Assembly: GCF_000759675.1 (NCBI RefSeq)
Contig: NZ_BAWM01000098.1
Location: forward strand, 62,001 to 126,000
Direction: 5' to 3'
Length of the DNA stretch: 64,000 nt
Source of the DNA: Neobacillus niacini
Lineage (GTDB): Bacteria > Bacillota > Bacilli > Bacillales > Cytobacillaceae
The first letter of the stretch is position 1. The number at the start of each line of letters is the position of its first letter. This document shows positions 9,283-17,848 of this stretch, piece by piece. The notes beneath the pieces were generated by a model, which worked only from the letters and a program-made list of their open reading frames with translations, ran no database searches and had not been told where the DNA came from. Both the position numbers and the translations under genes were made by a program.

Positions 9283-10293
9283 CTAAATTAGTTGATTAAC
9301 CGGTATATTTAAGAATCTTAGTGCATTTTCCCCCAACATGGCTCTTTTTTGATCAGCAGTAAGGGATAGAGTATCATCAATAATCTTCCCAGGAGGTGTT
9401 TCCCTGAGCAGGAATGGGTAATCTGATCCCATGATGACTTGTTCTGCACCAAATTTTTCAACTAGGAATTTAATATTCACTGGATTATTTACGATAGAAT
9501 CATAGAAAAATTTCTTGGCATAAAAACTTGGAGGCTGCTCCGTCAGCTGAAGGTGCGGCCATACATTCCACCCATGATCAAGGCGGGGAAGGATATAAGG
9601 CAGTGATCCGCCTCCATGCGAAAAACAAATTTTTAATCCCGGAAACTTTTCAATGACGCCACCTAGAATTAAACTTGCAGCAGCTAAAGCCGTCTCACTT
9701 GGCATCCCAACTGTGTACATTAGGTTATGTTTGGTAAACCGATCACTGCCCAATGTTTCCCATGGATGAACGAATATGGGAACGTTCCACTTCTCACACA
9801 CCTCAAAGAAGTCTGTTAAAGATTCATCATCTAAATTTTTTCCATTAATGTTCGTGCCGATTTCAATACCCTTTAAGCCAAGCTTATGAACACAACGGTC
9901 TAGTTCACGAATGGCTGCTTCGACATTTTGCAGTGGAACCGTCCCTAATCCAATAAACTTCGTTGGATGCTGTGCAACGGTTTCTGCGATAAAATCATTC
10001 TGTAATTTTGCCATCATTTCCGCTTCTTCAATGGGTGCCCAGTAAGAAAACGTAACAGGGATTGGCGAAAGAACCTGTATATCAACATTTTCCTTTTCCA
10101 TATCACTGATCCGTTTCTCTGGACACCATACCTGGTCGGTTACTTCACGAAAAACCTTGCCTGCTACCATGATATTGGCACCACAGGAGCAGGTTGGCTG
10201 AAGGATTGGCCATTTGTCATTTTGGTACTTTGCCGCAAAGTCTGGGAGATTTTCTGGAATGATATGCGTGTGAAAATCTACTCGCATGTCCAT
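9283..10293 (-). CDS. nbaD: 2-amino-3-carboxymuconate 6-semialdehyde decarboxylase (ACMSD)
   Basis: 336 residues, the normal length for ACMSD of the amidohydrolase superfamily. It decarboxylates 2-amino-3-carboxymuconate semialdehyde to 2-aminomuconate semialdehyde and so diverts it from quinolinate formation. The Zn ligands are visible: HTH in VDFHTHIIP (His8 and His10), a His in CFSHGGGSLPY and an Asp in MGSDYPF. Bacterial ACMSD also has the Trp/Phe-rich FDSIV-like segment seen here as FYDSIVNN. Its start overlaps the end of the dioxygenase gene by 16 bp, with GGAGG 10 bp upstream. Confidence 0.93.
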   Translation of the reverse strand: MDMRVDFHTHIIPENLPDFAAKYQNDKWPILQPTCSCGANIMVAGKVFREVTDQVWCPEKRISDMEKENVDIQVLSPIPVTFSYWAPIEEAEMMAKLQNDFIAETVAQHPTKFIGLGTVPLQNVEAAIRELDRCVHKLGLKGIEIGTNINGKNLDDESLTDFFEVCEKWNVPIFVHPWETLGSDRFTKHNLMYTVGMPSETALAAASLILGGVIEKFPGLKICFSHGGGSLPYILPRLDHGWNVWPHLQLTEQPPSFYAKKFFYDSIVNNPVNIKFLVEKFGAEQVIMGSDYPFLLRETPPGKIIDDTLSLTADQKRAMLGENALRFLNIPVNQLI

Positions 10294-10817
10294 TCACTCG
10301 CTTCCTCCGGCATTACATGACCACAATACTTACAAGTACGAAGCTCTTCGTTACTGTTAAATCCATTGATTGCCTCTTTTACCTGTATTTCAATATTCGA
10401 TAATTGGACAGTTACTCTGTGCATTTCATGGTCACATTCGTCACAGAACCAAACAAAATCCTCTAATTCACCTTCTGCTCTGTCTCGTTCAATCACAATT
10501 CCGATGGTATCAGCCACCCGGTGCGGAGAATGGGGTACATTTGGAGGCAGATGGAATACTTCTCCTTCTTTCACTGTAATCACTTCTCTTTTACCTTCTG
10601 CATTGATAATTTCAACGTAACAATCACCCTTTAATTGATAAAAGATCTCTTCCGATGGATCAACGTGAAAATCACGTCGTTTGTTTGGTCCACCGAGGAT
10701 CATGAACATGAGCTCCGAATCCTTCCAAACGACTTTATTGTTTACCGGCGGCTTTAATTGTTCCTTATTTTCTTCAATAAATCCCCATAGGTTAATTGGT
10801 TTTAATGAATTTGTCAC
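10278..10817 (-). CDS. nbaC: 3-hydroxyanthranilate 3,4-dioxygenase
   Basis: 179 residues, a cupin dioxygenase that opens 3-hydroxyanthranilate to 2-amino-3-carboxymuconate semialdehyde. The catalytic Fe ligands fall at His51, Glu57 and His96. The C-terminal rubredoxin-like second iron site of bacterial HAOs is intact, with Cys125 and Cys128 (CDEC) and Cys162 and Cys165 (CKYC). The start is GTG with AAAGGGA upstream. It heads the contiguous run of ring-cleavage genes; a gap of about 260 bp with repeats separates it from the hydroxylase genes and may hold an internal promoter. Confidence 0.95.
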   Translation of the reverse strand: MTNSLKPINLWGFIEENKEQLKPPVNNKVVWKDSELMFMILGGPNKRRDFHVDPSEEIFYQLKGDCYVEIINAEGKREVITVKEGEVFHLPPNVPHSPHRVADTIGIVIERDRAEGELEDFVWFCDECDHEMHRVTVQLSNIEIQVKEAINGFNSNEELRTCKYCGHVMPEEASEWTCE

Positions 10818-10885
10818 GAATAATCGTTCCCTTTCAAATTTGTTGACCTCACTTTTTATCTAATGCGATCCGTTTCTTTTATTGA

Positions 10886-10980
10886 AACTAGTTTCTGTGC
10901 TCACGAACCGTTCATGAGTACCGTTTTATCTTAAGAATCTAGTTTTTGGGCTTCCTGGCCCCTTCATTAGTACCGTTTCA
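10886..10980. repeat. Two imperfect direct repeats between hydroxylase and ring-cleavage genes
   Basis: Two copies of about 44 bp at 50-bp spacing share CTAGTTT at the left and TAGTACCGTTT or GAGTACCGTTT at the right. They lie in the 260-bp gap (10818-11076) that otherwise holds no gene. Reading the gap on the minus strand, they could be operator sites upstream of the dioxygenase gene. Confidence 0.5.
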
Positions 10981-11076
10981 GACCGTTGTTAATTTTTTCT
11001 CAGATGATTTTAACGATTCTTGCATGAATACTACATTTTTATGACCCCTTTGTTTCTATGTAAGTTTCCCCCAGTT

Positions 11077-11604
11077 CTAATGCCACCCTAATAAAGAGTA
11101 GGACTGTTTAAAATCTCCCTCTGAAATTAGTTGACGAATTCTCGATGATGAAATAAGTTCCCCGCTATTACAATAAACAGGCAAAGACACATTGATCTGA
11201 AAATATTTTTTCAAAAGTTCTACATCGCCTTCTCTTCTTTTTCCAAAACGAAAATCGGAACCAACAGATACTTCTGCCGGGTTAAGCTTTGATAATTCAC
11301 AGATAAAATCTTCAGGAGGACGAGTTGCATACCATTCATCAAAACTAGCAACGATGACATAATCTACTCCTAACTTATAGATCCTACTTACCTTTTCCTG
11401 TATGGGTGTCAAGATTTGAGCACCTTTGAAAAAATGTCGAGGAGGCGGGTCGAAAGTATATACGACGCTTGGAACCTGATGAACAAGACTCTTTTCCACA
11501 GCCTGCTTAATGACTGCTTGATGTCCTTTATGTACCCCATCAAATGCACCAATGGCCATTACAGACCCTTCTAGTGTCAGAACCCCATCTTTTAGCGTTT
11601 TCAC
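11077..11604 (-). CDS. Stand-alone FMN adenylyltransferase (FAD synthetase domain of RibF)
   Basis: 175 residues covering only the N-terminal adenylyltransferase module of RibF. GAFDGVHKGHQ near the N-terminus is the nucleotide-binding HxGH-type motif, and SSSRIRQLISEGD at the C-terminus is the conserved ISSTxIR-like block. The protein ends where RibF would enter its riboflavin kinase domain. It starts at GTG with GGAGGTG upstream, 31 bp after the HpaB-type hydroxylase gene. In Geobacillus thermodenitrificans the anthranilate hydroxylase cluster likewise includes a flavin-synthesising protein, described as bifunctional. The inferred role is to supply FAD for the adjacent hydroxylase. Confidence 0.85.
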   Translation of the reverse strand: MKTLKDGVLTLEGSVMAIGAFDGVHKGHQAVIKQAVEKSLVHQVPSVVYTFDPPPRHFFKGAQILTPIQEKVSRIYKLGVDYVIVASFDEWYATRPPEDFICELSKLNPAEVSVGSDFRFGKRREGDVELLKKYFQINVSLPVYCNSGELISSSRIRQLISEGDFKQSYSLLGWH

Positions 11605-11635
11605 CGATCACACCTCCTCGAAATAGGTAATAGTT

Positions 11636-13114
11636 TTATAGGCTTGGAACCTCTTTTTTACGATCAAATATCTCCAGCGCTTCTTCAACCAGCTTAAATG
11701 AATTATTTCTTTTGTGGTTGTTATAGAAAATGGCTCTCTTCCGGATTGGATCTCCTGTGTAATAACGTTCGTATTGAAGGAGCCTTTGCCCAAATGCCTC
11801 TCCGCATAAATCCCATGCCAGCTTAAAGAGATGAACCCTCTCTTCTGCAGTAACTCCTTCTCTTCCCACGTAATAACGATCTAAATCTTCACGTAAATCT
11901 GGATTTTCAAAATCGGCATCTGTTGGTGACATCAGTAGTCCTCCAGCACCGATGATTTGAATAACCTCAATGGCACGTGGATACATAGTTGGCAGCAATC
12001 CTCGAATGGTTTCAAGTGGTGCATAGGCAGGCATTACTTCACCAGTAGCCGTTACTTCATATTCGTACTCAGCTATTCGAAGCAAAGCCCTTATGGATTC
12101 AACCGATTGGATTAATTCGCCTAAATCATTTTGTACATTTAAGTAACCATCGACACCAATTGAGTCAGCTAATTTACAAGCCACTTCGGTAGCAAATTGC
12201 AGCTTTACTAAACCTCTAACCCCAGATTGATGTGCAGGCTGGATACCAATTCCTGTTTTCGGATACAGTAAATTTGCTGCCTCGACATTGTTATAAAGGA
12301 AAACACGATCCCACGGTACTAAAACATCATTAAATACTAAGACCGCATCCATTTCTTCGAATCTTGAAGCTAATGGGTGATCATAAACAGACCGCTTTCC
12401 ATCCTGCATCGCTTCACGGCATAAAATACGAAGCCCTGGCGTATCAAGTGGAAGTGCAAAAGCAAGGGCGTAACGTTCATCTCCAGGTTTAAATCCAGGG
12501 AAGGAATAAACAATTACTTCATCAGTAATAGGAGCAAGGGTTGCCAGCATTTTAGCTCCTCTTACGATCAAACCATCTGGTGTTTCCTTTACAGCACCTA
12601 AATGAGTAAACATATCCTGTTGTTCATGTGATGATTTACTGCGGTCATTTTGTGGATTAATAATAGCGTGTGTTAAAAATAGGTCATTGTCGCGAACATG
12701 CTTATAATAGGCTCGAATGTTTTTTCCCCATTCAGGATTGTATTTATCCAAGAACTCGGAATTACTAGCCATTGAGGTTACTACGACATTAAGAAAATCA
12801 GGAGTTCTTCCCATTAAACCAAAAGTAGCTTTAGCAAAAACCTCAAAGTTTTTTCTTCGAGCTTCTAGATCTTGATAGCTTTTTGGTACGATGAATGCAT
12901 TAGAAATTCTTTCACCGGTTTCATCACAAATATGGGTAATTTCTTCAATATACTTAGGGTTATGCTGCAAATCATAAAGCTTCGCCATTTCAAGAATCGG
13001 CTGTTGAAAAACAGGTTCTTCGAAGATATTTGTTACTCTTTTTCCTGATAACCAAACTTCTGGATTACGCGATTTTAATGCCTCGATATACTTTGCTCCT
13101 GTACGAATTCCCAT
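11636..13114 (-). CDS. HpaB-family FADH2-dependent monooxygenase, probable anthranilate 3-monooxygenase
   Basis: 492 residues of the 4-hydroxyphenylacetate 3-hydroxylase (HpaB) large-subunit family, which uses reduced FAD and O2 to hydroxylate aromatics ortho to an existing substituent. Family blocks seen include [33 protein letters not shown] and the late [14 protein letters not shown]. An enzyme of this family with a flavin synthetase hydroxylates anthranilate to 3-hydroxyanthranilate in G. thermodenitrificans, and that reaction bridges kynureninase and the dioxygenase here. Start chosen at ATG 13114 because GAGGAGG lies 6 bp upstream. No flavin reductase is nearby, so FADH2 must come from elsewhere. 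A kynurenine or phenol substrate cannot be excluded. Confidence 0.85.
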   Translation of the reverse strand: MGIRTGAKYIEALKSRNPEVWLSGKRVTNIFEEPVFQQPILEMAKLYDLQHNPKYIEEITHICDETGERISNAFIVPKSYQDLEARRKNFEVFAKATFGLMGRTPDFLNVVVTSMASNSEFLDKYNPEWGKNIRAYYKHVRDNDLFLTHAIINPQNDRSKSSHEQQDMFTHLGAVKETPDGLIVRGAKMLATLAPITDEVIVYSFPGFKPGDERYALAFALPLDTPGLRILCREAMQDGKRSVYDHPLASRFEEMDAVLVFNDVLVPWDRVFLYNNVEAANLLYPKTGIGIQPAHQSGVRGLVKLQFATEVACKLADSIGVDGYLNVQNDLGELIQSVESIRALLRIAEYEYEVTATGEVMPAYAPLETIRGLLPTMYPRAIEVIQIIGAGGLLMSPTDADFENPDLREDLDRYYVGREGVTAEERVHLFKLAWDLCGEAFGQRLLQYERYYTGDPIRKRAIFYNNHKRNNSFKLVEEALEIFDRKKEVPSL

Positions 13115-13226
13115 ATACATCCTCCTCATCCTTCATAGTGTCATTATAAAACTGAACGTTCCTGTTTCAGTGTAGTCTGGTTAACACTTTTTCTAAAAAG
13201 TTAAAATACTTATTCTTTTCAAATAA

Positions 13227-13270
13227 TTTAAAGCACCACTTTTCTTTTTCCTTGAAGAGTGGTGCTTTAA
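13227..13270 (-). terminator. Terminator between transporter and hydroxylase genes
   Basis: TTAAAGCACCACT pairs with AGTGGTGCTTTAA around a 16-nt loop; T-rich sequence flanks both sides. It closes the MFS gene and separates it from the hydroxylase operon. Confidence 0.8.
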
Positions 13271-13279
13271 CTTTACAAA

Positions 13280-14635
13280 TTATATATTTCCTTTTTTAGG
13301 GATGAACAAGATTGTAATGGATGCTAAGACTCCTGCAATGGCAAAGAGGTAAAAATTAAGGGAGAAGTCAAAATTTGAGCTCATAAAGAAACCAATTAGA
13401 ATTGGACCTGAAATAGCACCAATTCGTCCAAAGCCAAGGGCCCATCCCAGGGCAGTCGCTCGATTGTCTGCTTCAAAATATTTGGAAATGTAGGCATTTA
13501 GAATAAGTGTAGTCCCAATCGTCCCAAAACCTGCAATCCCCACTAAACCATACACAACAAACATCGATGATTTTATGCTTAAAAGTGCGATTGAAATTCC
13601 TGCTAAGAAATAGGAAAGACTGATAATTTTTCTAGAGCCCCATCGATCTGCCGCCGTTCCTGCTACTAGAGCACCAATCGCCGCGGATAAATTTAACATC
13701 AGTAAAAATCCTAAACTAGATCCGAGCGGATATCCTGCCTCACGCATCATTTTTGGCAGCCATGTACTTAAACCATAAATCATAAGCAGCCCTAGAAAAA
13801 AAGTAACCCAAAAAAACATGGTTGCCCGTATATTTGTCCGAGAGAATAGACTTGCAATAGCCGCGAATTTATTTGTTTTTTCCTTGGTTTCATCCTTCAT
13901 GCTACTTTGGATAAAATCAGTAGGAAGTTGATATTTTTGGGCTATACTTTCAGCTTTATCAAACTTTTTCTTAGCAATTAGAAAGCTAATCGACTCGGGA
14001 AGAAATTTAATAATAAAAGGAATAACTAAAAGTGGAATGACACCTATCCAAAACATTAATCTCCATCCATAATCCTCTAAAAGAAACATGGAAAATAGAG
14101 CGCCAAGGACTCCTCCAATTGGATAACCAGTATACATAATAGCGTACATTTTTGATCGATGCTGTACAGGAGAATACTCGATTGTTAAAGCGGAAGCTGT
14201 AGGAATTACTCCACCAAGTCCAAGACCGCCAATAAAGCGAAAAATCCCAAACATTTCCGGAGAAGTAGAAAGTGCGACGAGACACATTGAAATCGAAAAT
14301 ACGGTAACGCAAAAAATCAAGGTCAATTTACGGCCAATCATATCCGTAACAGTTCCAACACAAATGGCACCGATCAGCATTCCCATTAGTGCATAGCTTC
14401 CTATTGCACCGGCTTGCGCTGGAGTCATGCTCCAATCTTTATATTCCATTAAGGACGGCAATACTGCACCATAGATGCCTAAATCATATCCGTCTGCTAG
14501 CATCGCAAACCAGCAAAGTAGTACAACAACAAATGTTGCTTTTGGCATACTCTTAATTGAAAGATTAGTAGTGTTTAATCCGACATTCTGTTTTGTTAAA
14601 TCTTCCGTAACGACAGATTGTACTTCCCTGTTCAT
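13280..14635 (-). CDS. MFS transporter, aromatic acid:H+ symporter (AAHS)-like
   Basis: 451 residues with 12 predicted membrane segments. The first segment carries DGYDLGIYGAVLP, the DGxD-type motif of the AAHS family (PcaK, BenK), and the loop after helix 2 has GTVTDMIGRKLT, a typical MFS motif A. Members import aromatic carboxylates with protons. The position upstream of the hydroxylase suggests anthranilate, kynurenine or 3-hydroxyanthranilate as substrate. ATG at 14635 has AAAGGAGATGG upstream and is preferred over an upstream ATG. It diverges from the Crp/Fnr pair and ends at a terminator. Confidence 0.88.
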   Translation of the reverse strand: MNREVQSVVTEDLTKQNVGLNTTNLSIKSMPKATFVVVLLCWFAMLADGYDLGIYGAVLPSLMEYKDWSMTPAQAGAIGSYALMGMLIGAICVGTVTDMIGRKLTLIFCVTVFSISMCLVALSTSPEMFGIFRFIGGLGLGGVIPTASALTIEYSPVQHRSKMYAIMYTGYPIGGVLGALFSMFLLEDYGWRLMFWIGVIPLLVIPFIIKFLPESISFLIAKKKFDKAESIAQKYQLPTDFIQSSMKDETKEKTNKFAAIASLFSRTNIRATMFFWVTFFLGLLMIYGLSTWLPKMMREAGYPLGSSLGFLLMLNLSAAIGALVAGTAADRWGSRKIISLSYFLAGISIALLSIKSSMFVVYGLVGIAGFGTIGTTLILNAYISKYFEADNRATALGWALGFGRIGAISGPILIGFFMSSNFDFSLNFYLFAIAGVLASITILFIPKKGNI

Positions 14636-14837
14636 CCAACCATCTCCTTTTAGAATTTGTTCCAATAGGCATTGGTGTTTATTCATGGATGAATATACTT
14701 AAGGTTCCCCCCTTTTTTCTATAGGTTTCATGATTGTCTTCCTTCATATCTAAGTAAGTGGAAGTTTCATGAATTGGCTGATTATTTAGAAAATAATTCA
14801 CCTATATTGATTTTATATTTTAAATCTTTTACACTAT

Positions 14838-14895
14838 TGTTAAGTGGTTAACATTAATATACTTTTTTCGTGTTTTTGTTAAGATAATTTAACAA
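14838..14895. promoter_or_regulatory. Two palindromes in the MFS-Crp divergent promoter region
   Basis: TGTTAAGTGGTTAACA (14838-14853) has TGTTA and TAACA half-sites spaced by 6 bp, the spacing of Crp/Fnr sites. TTGTTAAGATAATTTAACAA (14876-14895) is a perfect 7-6-7 palindrome. Both lie in the 363-bp region between the divergent transporter and regulator genes and are candidate operators for the Crp/Fnr-type regulators. Confidence 0.5.
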
Positions 14896-14998
14896 TACAT
14901 ATCTATTAATCTATTATAAAATGTAAGCGTTAACAAAAAGTGAACCAGCTGACAAGTTCTAGACATAAAGATAAATAATAAACTTAGGAGTTGATTTG

Positions 14999-15634
14999 GT
15001 GGCAATCCTTTTTGACAGTGATATTAATTGGGAAACCTGTTTGCAGTTTGGGACTAGACAATTTTTCAAGGAAAAAAAATGTATTTACCAACAAGGGGCA
15101 ATGGGAGAAGGATTCTATTATATACAAAAGGGAATAGTCAAAGTGACGACTACAACGACAAATGGGAAAGAGCGCATGCTAAACATTGCTATTCCCGGAC
15201 AGTTGTTAGGAATTCAAGCAATGGACCGGAAGCCCCATTTTACAACAGCTACAGCTGTAAATGATTCAGTACTCTACTATTTCTCATGTGATCATTTCCA
15301 AAAACTAATTACCTATCAACCTTCAATCCTTCACATGGTAATAGAAACGGTCATCCATAAAATGCATATTCTAGCCGATAAAATTTACTTGGACACTCTT
15401 ACACCTGAACAACAGTTGTCCGTAATCCTTTTGAATATCTGTTATGAATTTAAGAATTATGAAGTTCCCCTTTCACAGCAGGACCTAACAAAATGTACTG
15501 GTTTAACGAGAATTCCCATTTATAAGATTCTAAAACAATGGAAGGAACAAGACATCATAGAGATTCATGGGAAAAAGATCATCATAAAAAATCCAGATGA
15601 ATTAAAATTGCTTCAGGGCAGGGTGATGACATGA
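14999..15634 (+). CDS. Crp/Fnr-family transcriptional regulator (first of tandem pair)
   Basis: About 211 residues: an N-terminal cyclic-nucleotide-binding-type beta barrel (GEGFYYIQKGIVKV through about residue 100), a dimerisation helix, and a C-terminal winged helix with recognition region QQDLTKCTGLTRIPIYKILKQW. There is no N-terminal Cys cluster, so an Fnr-type Fe-S sensor is unlikely. GTG at 14999 sits 8 bp after AGGAG; TTG at 14996 is an alternative. It diverges from the aromatic transporter and overlaps the next regulator, so it may control the tryptophan/anthranilate genes. The effector is unknown. Confidence 0.85.
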   Translation: MAILFDSDINWETCLQFGTRQFFKEKKCIYQQGAMGEGFYYIQKGIVKVTTTTTNGKERMLNIAIPGQLLGIQAMDRKPHFTTATAVNDSVLYYFSCDHFQKLITYQPSILHMVIETVIHKMHILADKIYLDTLTPEQQLSVILLNICYEFKNYEVPLSQQDLTKCTGLTRIPIYKILKQWKEQDIIEIHGKKIIIKNPDELKLLQGRVMT

Positions 15635-16293
15635 AGTACCTTCGAAACGCTTGGAGTCCTTATTTAAAATATGGAGATAAACTTGAGTTTGAGGAAAATT
15701 CAATGGTTTACTGTCAGGGCGGTGAGGGAAAAGGATTTTTTTTCTTAGCTGAAGGAGGAATAAAAATCACCCTTCTCTCTAAAGAAGGGGTGGAACGCAC
15801 GGTTAATTATGTTCCAGAAGGAATGTTATTCGGAGAGCACGGCTCAAGAAATCAGCCCTACCTTACCTCTGCTTTAACTACTTGTTCATCTGTTGTCTAT
15901 CATTTTTCTGATGACGCCTTAGTAAAAGTTTGTGAAAATCATCCTGAAGCAGCATGTATTTTTACCAATTCGCTCATCTATAAATTTAGAATATTGGCAG
16001 AAATTATTGCCTTTCTTAACTCTCCAGTTGAACAGCAAATGGCTCATTACCTATTAAAACTGATAAATGAAAATGGCAATATCTCAATCGATCAAACATC
16101 ATTTGCTCGTTACATTGGGACTTCTAGAATTACAGTTAATAAAATACTTAGTAAGTGGAAGACTCAAAAAATCATCGACTTATCAAATAGGACGATTGAA
16201 ATCCTGGATATTAATCGATTAAAAGAACTCCGTGAATCTGGTTGTATTCACATTGAAAACTTGGATTTATTAATGTTGACCAATAAGGATTAA
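15631..16293 (+). CDS. Crp/Fnr-family transcriptional regulator (second of tandem pair)
   Basis: 220 residues with the same layout as its neighbour: GKGFFFLAEGGIKITLL in the sensor barrel and a C-terminal HTH containing QTSFARYIGTSRITVNKILSKW. The start ATG overlaps the stop of the first regulator (ATGA), so the two are translationally coupled and may act as a heteromeric pair. The two proteins are clearly paralogous but diverged. Nothing obvious follows on the plus strand before the converging J-domain gene. Confidence 0.85.
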   Translation: MKYLRNAWSPYLKYGDKLEFEENSMVYCQGGEGKGFFFLAEGGIKITLLSKEGVERTVNYVPEGMLFGEHGSRNQPYLTSALTTCSSVVYHFSDDALVKVCENHPEAACIFTNSLIYKFRILAEIIAFLNSPVEQQMAHYLLKLINENGNISIDQTSFARYIGTSRITVNKILSKWKTQKIIDLSNRTIEILDINRLKELRESGCIHIENLDLLMLTNKD

Positions 16294-16357
16294 AAAGTTG
16301 CCTAACTTTATTGTCAGGCACTAGAACGGTTAAGTCTGTACTTAGTCAGATGAATCA

Positions 16358-17140
16358 TTATTCTTTAATACTATTTCTAAAATCATCATAGTCTGTTTTA
16401 ATATAATGGAAGGCTGTTGCGTTGCCGCCATGATCAGGATGTGTAACGATTAATAATTTTTTATATCCTGCAAAAACTTCTTTGTGGCTGGCCGTTTTTG
16501 ATAGCCCTAACTTTTGACGGTAATCATTCACTTTAGGAGGAAGTTTTATAGGAACCTTATCAGGTTCTTTTTTGTTTCCTTTAGAAAGTTCTTCCTTTAA
16601 TTTTAACAATTGGTTTCGTAATTCAATATTCTCTTTTAGTAACTTCTTAGTTTCCTTTTGTAGGTCACTATTTTCATGCTCTAGGTTGATGATTTCTTTA
16701 TTTAAATTATCTCTTTGTTGAATTAAAGTATCGATAGATGCCTTATGTAGTTGTTCCATCCCTTTTATAAGCTCATCCTGTGTATTAATTTTTACTTTTA
16801 ATTGACCTATGATCTTTTCCTGATCTGTATCGTTATTTAAATGCACCTTTGAAAGAGTTTCATTTGGAAGATATTCACTCCTCCCATTCCCCACGTTTTG
16901 AATCTTACCTTCCCTAAGCCATCTTCGTACAATTTGGACACCAATACGATCGGAAACACCTGCATCCTTTAACAAGTTCAAAGCTTGGTCTGTATCATCA
17001 AGTATGTATCCAGAATTCTGAGGAACTGTGCCCACGTATTTTATTTTCCTTTCACGCAGCCATCTTCTAACTGTTTGAATACTGATTTCTTCATTTACTC
17101 CAGCTTCAGTTAACAATTCATAAGCTTGATCTGTGTTCAC
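16358..17140 (-). CDS. J-domain protein with two N-terminal helix-turn-helix-like repeats and a coiled coil
   Basis: 260 residues in three parts. Two similar repeats at about residues 1-32 and 40-72 each end in an HTH-like motif (SIQTVRRWLRERKI and GVQIVRRWLREGKI). A charged coiled coil fills about 90-190. A C-terminal J domain (residues about 212-260) has an intact HPD at about 234-236 (THPDHGG), the tripeptide that stimulates DnaK ATPase. GTG at 17140 has AAAGGTGG upstream and places the first repeat at the N-terminus. Architecture and motifs are visible; a function linking DNA or protein recognition to DnaK is inference. Confidence 0.75.
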   Translation of the reverse strand: MNTDQAYELLTEAGVNEEISIQTVRRWLRERKIKYVGTVPQNSGYILDDTDQALNLLKDAGVSDRIGVQIVRRWLREGKIQNVGNGRSEYLPNETLSKVHLNNDTDQEKIIGQLKVKINTQDELIKGMEQLHKASIDTLIQQRDNLNKEIINLEHENSDLQKETKKLLKENIELRNQLLKLKEELSKGNKKEPDKVPIKLPPKVNDYRQKLGLSKTASHKEVFAGYKKLLIVTHPDHGGNATAFHYIKTDYDDFRNSIKE

Positions 17141-17385
17141 TATTTTCCACCTTTCCCTCAAAATAAGCTCTCGGATGTTGAAACATTCATAATCAGGCGA
17201 ACTCGGTATGTAATATAAATAATAATAAATAAGTATAGAATTAATGTGAATGGATAAAAAAGACTATCCTTTTCACTCTAGTCAATTAGCACTAATCAGA
17301 TAGTTTTACTATATTTGGTCAATTAGAAAACAACCGCCTTTTTTTAGGACTAAAGCGGCTATTTATCTGGTTGAATAAATTAACT

Positions 17386-17631
17386 TTATTCAAGAACCAA
17401 AAAGTATTGAATTTGATTGGGTGAAATGGCTGTTATAGCATGAATACGATAGCCGATACTTAGTAATTGCGATAATGTCTCTGCACAATTATCGCGAGGA
17501 GGCTCGATTGGTGCGTGGTAGCTTTTATATAAATGTATAAGTTGATTATTAGTCGTACAATGCAGTAAGACCACATGTCTGCCAGTCCATGCTTGACCAA
17601 TCATTGGTTGTACTTGTCTTATCCTTCTCAT
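17386..17631 (-). CDS. Hypothetical protein, 81 residues
   Basis: Preceded by GAGGGTG 7 bp before ATG, so it is likely translated. The product is soluble with a basic N-terminus (MRRIRQVQP) and mixed composition; I recognise no family. An imperfect GC-rich hairpin around 17329-17359 follows and may end the transcript. The 225 bp upstream of the J-domain gene (17162-17385) otherwise hold nothing I can identify. Confidence 0.55.
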   Translation of the reverse strand: MRRIRQVQPMIGQAWTGRHVVLLHCTTNNQLIHLYKSYHAPIEPPRDNCAETLSQLLSIGYRIHAITAISPNQIQYFLVLE

Positions 17632-17780
17632 GTTGCTACACCCTCAATTGTTGATACAATAGTTTATGTTAAAAGCCTAGTCCATTGTTCCTCAAGTGGG
17701 CAGTTTATATGAAGGATCTTATGAGTAATTTCATGAGCCAATATGCGAAAAATTTGTTCATTAATATTCAGAAAACACCA

Positions 17781-17818
17781 GGTATGTCATGACCCCATAG
17801 TTGGGGTCATGACATACC
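17781..17818. repeat. Perfect 17-bp inverted repeat with 4-nt loop
   Basis: GGTATGTCATGACCCCA and TGGGGTCATGACATACC pair perfectly around TAGT. It lies 30 bp after the stop of the phosphoesterase gene. No T run follows on either strand, so it is a poor intrinsic terminator by the usual rules. Confidence 0.75.
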
Positions 17819-17848
17819 TTACAAAAGCCCCTCAAGCTACTCATTCTC

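Noticed and set aside
11636-13114. Kynurenine 3-monooxygenase
   Set aside because: That enzyme is a single-component NADPH-dependent flavoprotein with GxGxxG motifs; this protein has HpaB-family blocks.
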